Positions 62,201 to 64,000 of a stretch of 64,000 nt of DNA are shown piece by piece. A program made the position numbers and the translations under genes. Positions within the stretch are counted from its first letter, which is position 1. The number at the start of each line of letters is the position of its first letter. The notes under the pieces were generated by a model that saw only the letters and a list, made by a program, of their open reading frames with translations, was not told the origin of the DNA and made no database searches. Origin of the DNA: Manduca sexta (Eukaryota > Arthropoda > Insecta > Lepidoptera > Sphingidae); contig NC_051136.1 in the NCBI RefSeq assembly GCF_014839805.1, forward strand, positions 2,170,001 to 2,234,000, written 5' to 3'.

Positions 62201-63355
62201 TGCGTGCGCACACCTGTCTGTCTTCCTCTGAGTTTAGCCGTATGCTGAGGTTAAGCGAAGGTTGATGAAATTGAACTAGTTTCTAATAACTTTAGACCAA
62301 AGCTACGTTCCATTTTACGTAATAATATTTCCATTAACTCAGTGATCTTATTTGAATCTTTATATTTTTTATAAATGTCAGTATGTATGCATTTAATAAT
62401 TTTATTTTAAAATTATCTTTAAGTACTTATTAAATATTTACTGTTAAGTGTACAAGGCAATAATGCCGCGCGACATTGTGCAACGTTTAACACATTGAAC
62501 AAGAACATCAAGATAGAACAAGAATTGCTGTTGAGCGTCTAGTGTTGCGCGTCAAATATTGTCTGTTGTTAATAACATAAATAAGTGATGTTAGAACGCG
62601 TGTACATTATAGACGATTTATTATTGAAGTGATTTTCATTCACTTAAATCTCGAATATAAAGCCGTTTTTTGTCTGTAAAATGAGCGAATTGCTAGCTAA
62701 ATATCATATTCATACAATCGATGATTTGTGAGATTACAATATAAAGAGCCACAATACGAGATTGGCTACAACGTATGTATTTTAAATGAAGCGTCATTGC
62801 TCTTAATGTCATATTATGTTCATTATTATATGACCCATGTATGTATTCTCGGCCTAACATTAAAGCAATATTGTAACATGAAATCCAAACTAGCATTTTA
62901 TTTTATACCTCTTCAGTACAATATTATGTACACAGTATAATAGCTTTATTTACAATAAATAATATTTTGTAATCTGTTGTTTAATTTACCATAGAGTTTT
63001 GTGAGCGATCTGTCTAGCTGTTATTTCTGGCGCCAATTTGTATCTTCTGCTACTTCCACATAAGCAGTGTAATATAAAAAAAATCGGTTAACATTTTATT
63101 ACGAAATAGAGTAGAGCGCTGTTTTCCCAAAATGTGAGTTCAGGAAATCGGTTTATCTGGAACTGTATATATAATTTTATGTATGTATTAATTTCCCAAT
63201 AAAAAAATTACATGTTTAATACGAATGTAGTTTATCAGAGGGGTAAGTAGGAAAATAAGTACAGATAGCTTAAGGAATGAAACACGTTGAATCAATATTT
63301 TACGTGCAGTATATTTATAAAGTTAACGTATAAAGAAGTCAGTAAATATACTGTC

Positions 63356-63650
63356 GAAGCGGCGATAGCCTAGTTGGGAGTGGAGCAGTCTGCCGAGATG
63401 AATGTCTGCAGGTTTCAAACTCAGTTGCACGCACCTCTGACTTCTAAAGTTATGTGTATACACTTTGTGAATAGTAGTTTGAACGATGAAGGAAAACATC
63501 GTGAGGAAACCTGTAAACCTGAGTAACTAAGAATTTTGGGTGTTTGTGAAGTCTTCTAATCAGCACTAGGCCAGCGTGTTGGACTAAGGCCTAATCCCTC
63601 GATAGAGGAGGCCCGTGCCCAGCATTGGGACAATACAGGGCTGATATGAT
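63356..63650 (+). mobile_element. tRNA-derived SINE (family A), near full length
   Basis: A box GATAGCCTAGTTGGGAG and a weakened B box open it. The body GATGAAGGAAAACATCGTGA follows, then GGCCAGCGTGTTGGACTAAG. It has several small deletions compared with 32545-32877. I could not see a clear target duplication. Confidence 0.85.
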
Positions 63651-64000
63651 TATATTATAAGTAAGCTTACACTCTTATGCTCGCTTGTTACGAACATTTT
63701 TCACACAGATATTTGATACTGGTCGCTTTCATCTTTAGTTTCAAATTATCACAAGGCAGTAACTATTTGTTCGATTGAACAGTCATTTGGTTAATCTATG
63801 TTTGGATAATCGACGCTCTACTGTACAGTGACTGCTAATTTTATTGTTAAATAATGATAAGGTTTATTATGTATAATACTTATTTTGAATATTAATGACT
63901 CACTTTCTTATGATTCAATATTCAGCGATTAGCCGATATTGTACATTGATGGTGGCACTTTCAAAAACAAAAATAGTCTCATATTGCATCTATCCATTAG

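Larger units (their letters stand above)
61231..64000. other. 3' flank of the calumenin-like gene and intergenic sequence
   Basis: The 3' UTR starts here; candidate AATAAA signals occur near 61857 and 61889 but I cannot choose. Beyond the possible retroelement remnant (61927-62230) and the SINE (63356-63650), I see no gene. Open frames near 62693-62940 are AT-driven. Confidence 0.5.

Noticed and set aside
1..64000. A new multi-gene defence or biosynthetic system
   Set aside because: All seven gene models belong to, or look like, ordinary animal housekeeping families, and nothing links them into one pathway.

Overview
This window is nuclear DNA of an insect, almost certainly a moth or butterfly. 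It is AT-rich, all its protein genes are split by GT-AG introns, and it carries several interspersed repeats that I recognise as lepidopteran, including tRNA-derived SINEs, hAT-type MITEs, Lep1-like Helitron fragments and LINE tails. Every gene product is most like an animal protein. I could not run a database search, so family names rest on reading the translated exons against remembered family features. Exon joins were checked by hand for splice sites and reading frame.

Layout. 1-1024: intergenic, with a 32-bp tandem repeat. 1025-7235 (-): CEP78-like centrosomal leucine-rich-repeat protein, 12 exons. 7236-9609: intergenic, with a MITE and a striking cluster of ATCGAT sites. 9610-35057 (-): brummer/ATGL-type patatin triglyceride lipase, 9 exons spread over 25 kb because of long, repeat-filled introns. 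35701-37155 (+): NOSIP, 2 exons. 37574-41702 (-): a C2H2 zinc-finger protein of 759 residues, 8 exons. 42343-43674 (+): ribosomal protein eL21. 44704-51178 (-): USP12/USP46-type deubiquitinase, 8 exons. 52383-61230 (+): calumenin/reticulocalbin-like ER calcium-binding protein ending in HDEF, 6 exons. 61231-64000: intergenic, with a possible retroelement remnant and a SINE.

Seven complete gene models account for the coding content. Three adjacent pairs are divergent with short shared 5' regions: brummer/NOSIP (643 bp), zinc finger/eL21 (640 bp) and USP46/calumenin (about 1.2 kb). The genes do not form an obvious pathway. They serve lipid storage, translation, deubiquitination, ER calcium and centrosome function, so this looks like an ordinary housekeeping neighbourhood.

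I found no new multi-gene system. The most interesting material is structural: a nest of hAT-type MITEs with 8-bp target duplications beside a brummer exon, a perfect 59-bp-arm palindrome in the USP46 gene, a two-copy palindromic MITE family, an ATCGAT cluster resembling DRE/BEAF-type sites, a probable GC-AG intron in CEP78, and a young SINE with a 14-bp target duplication next to a brummer splice acceptor.
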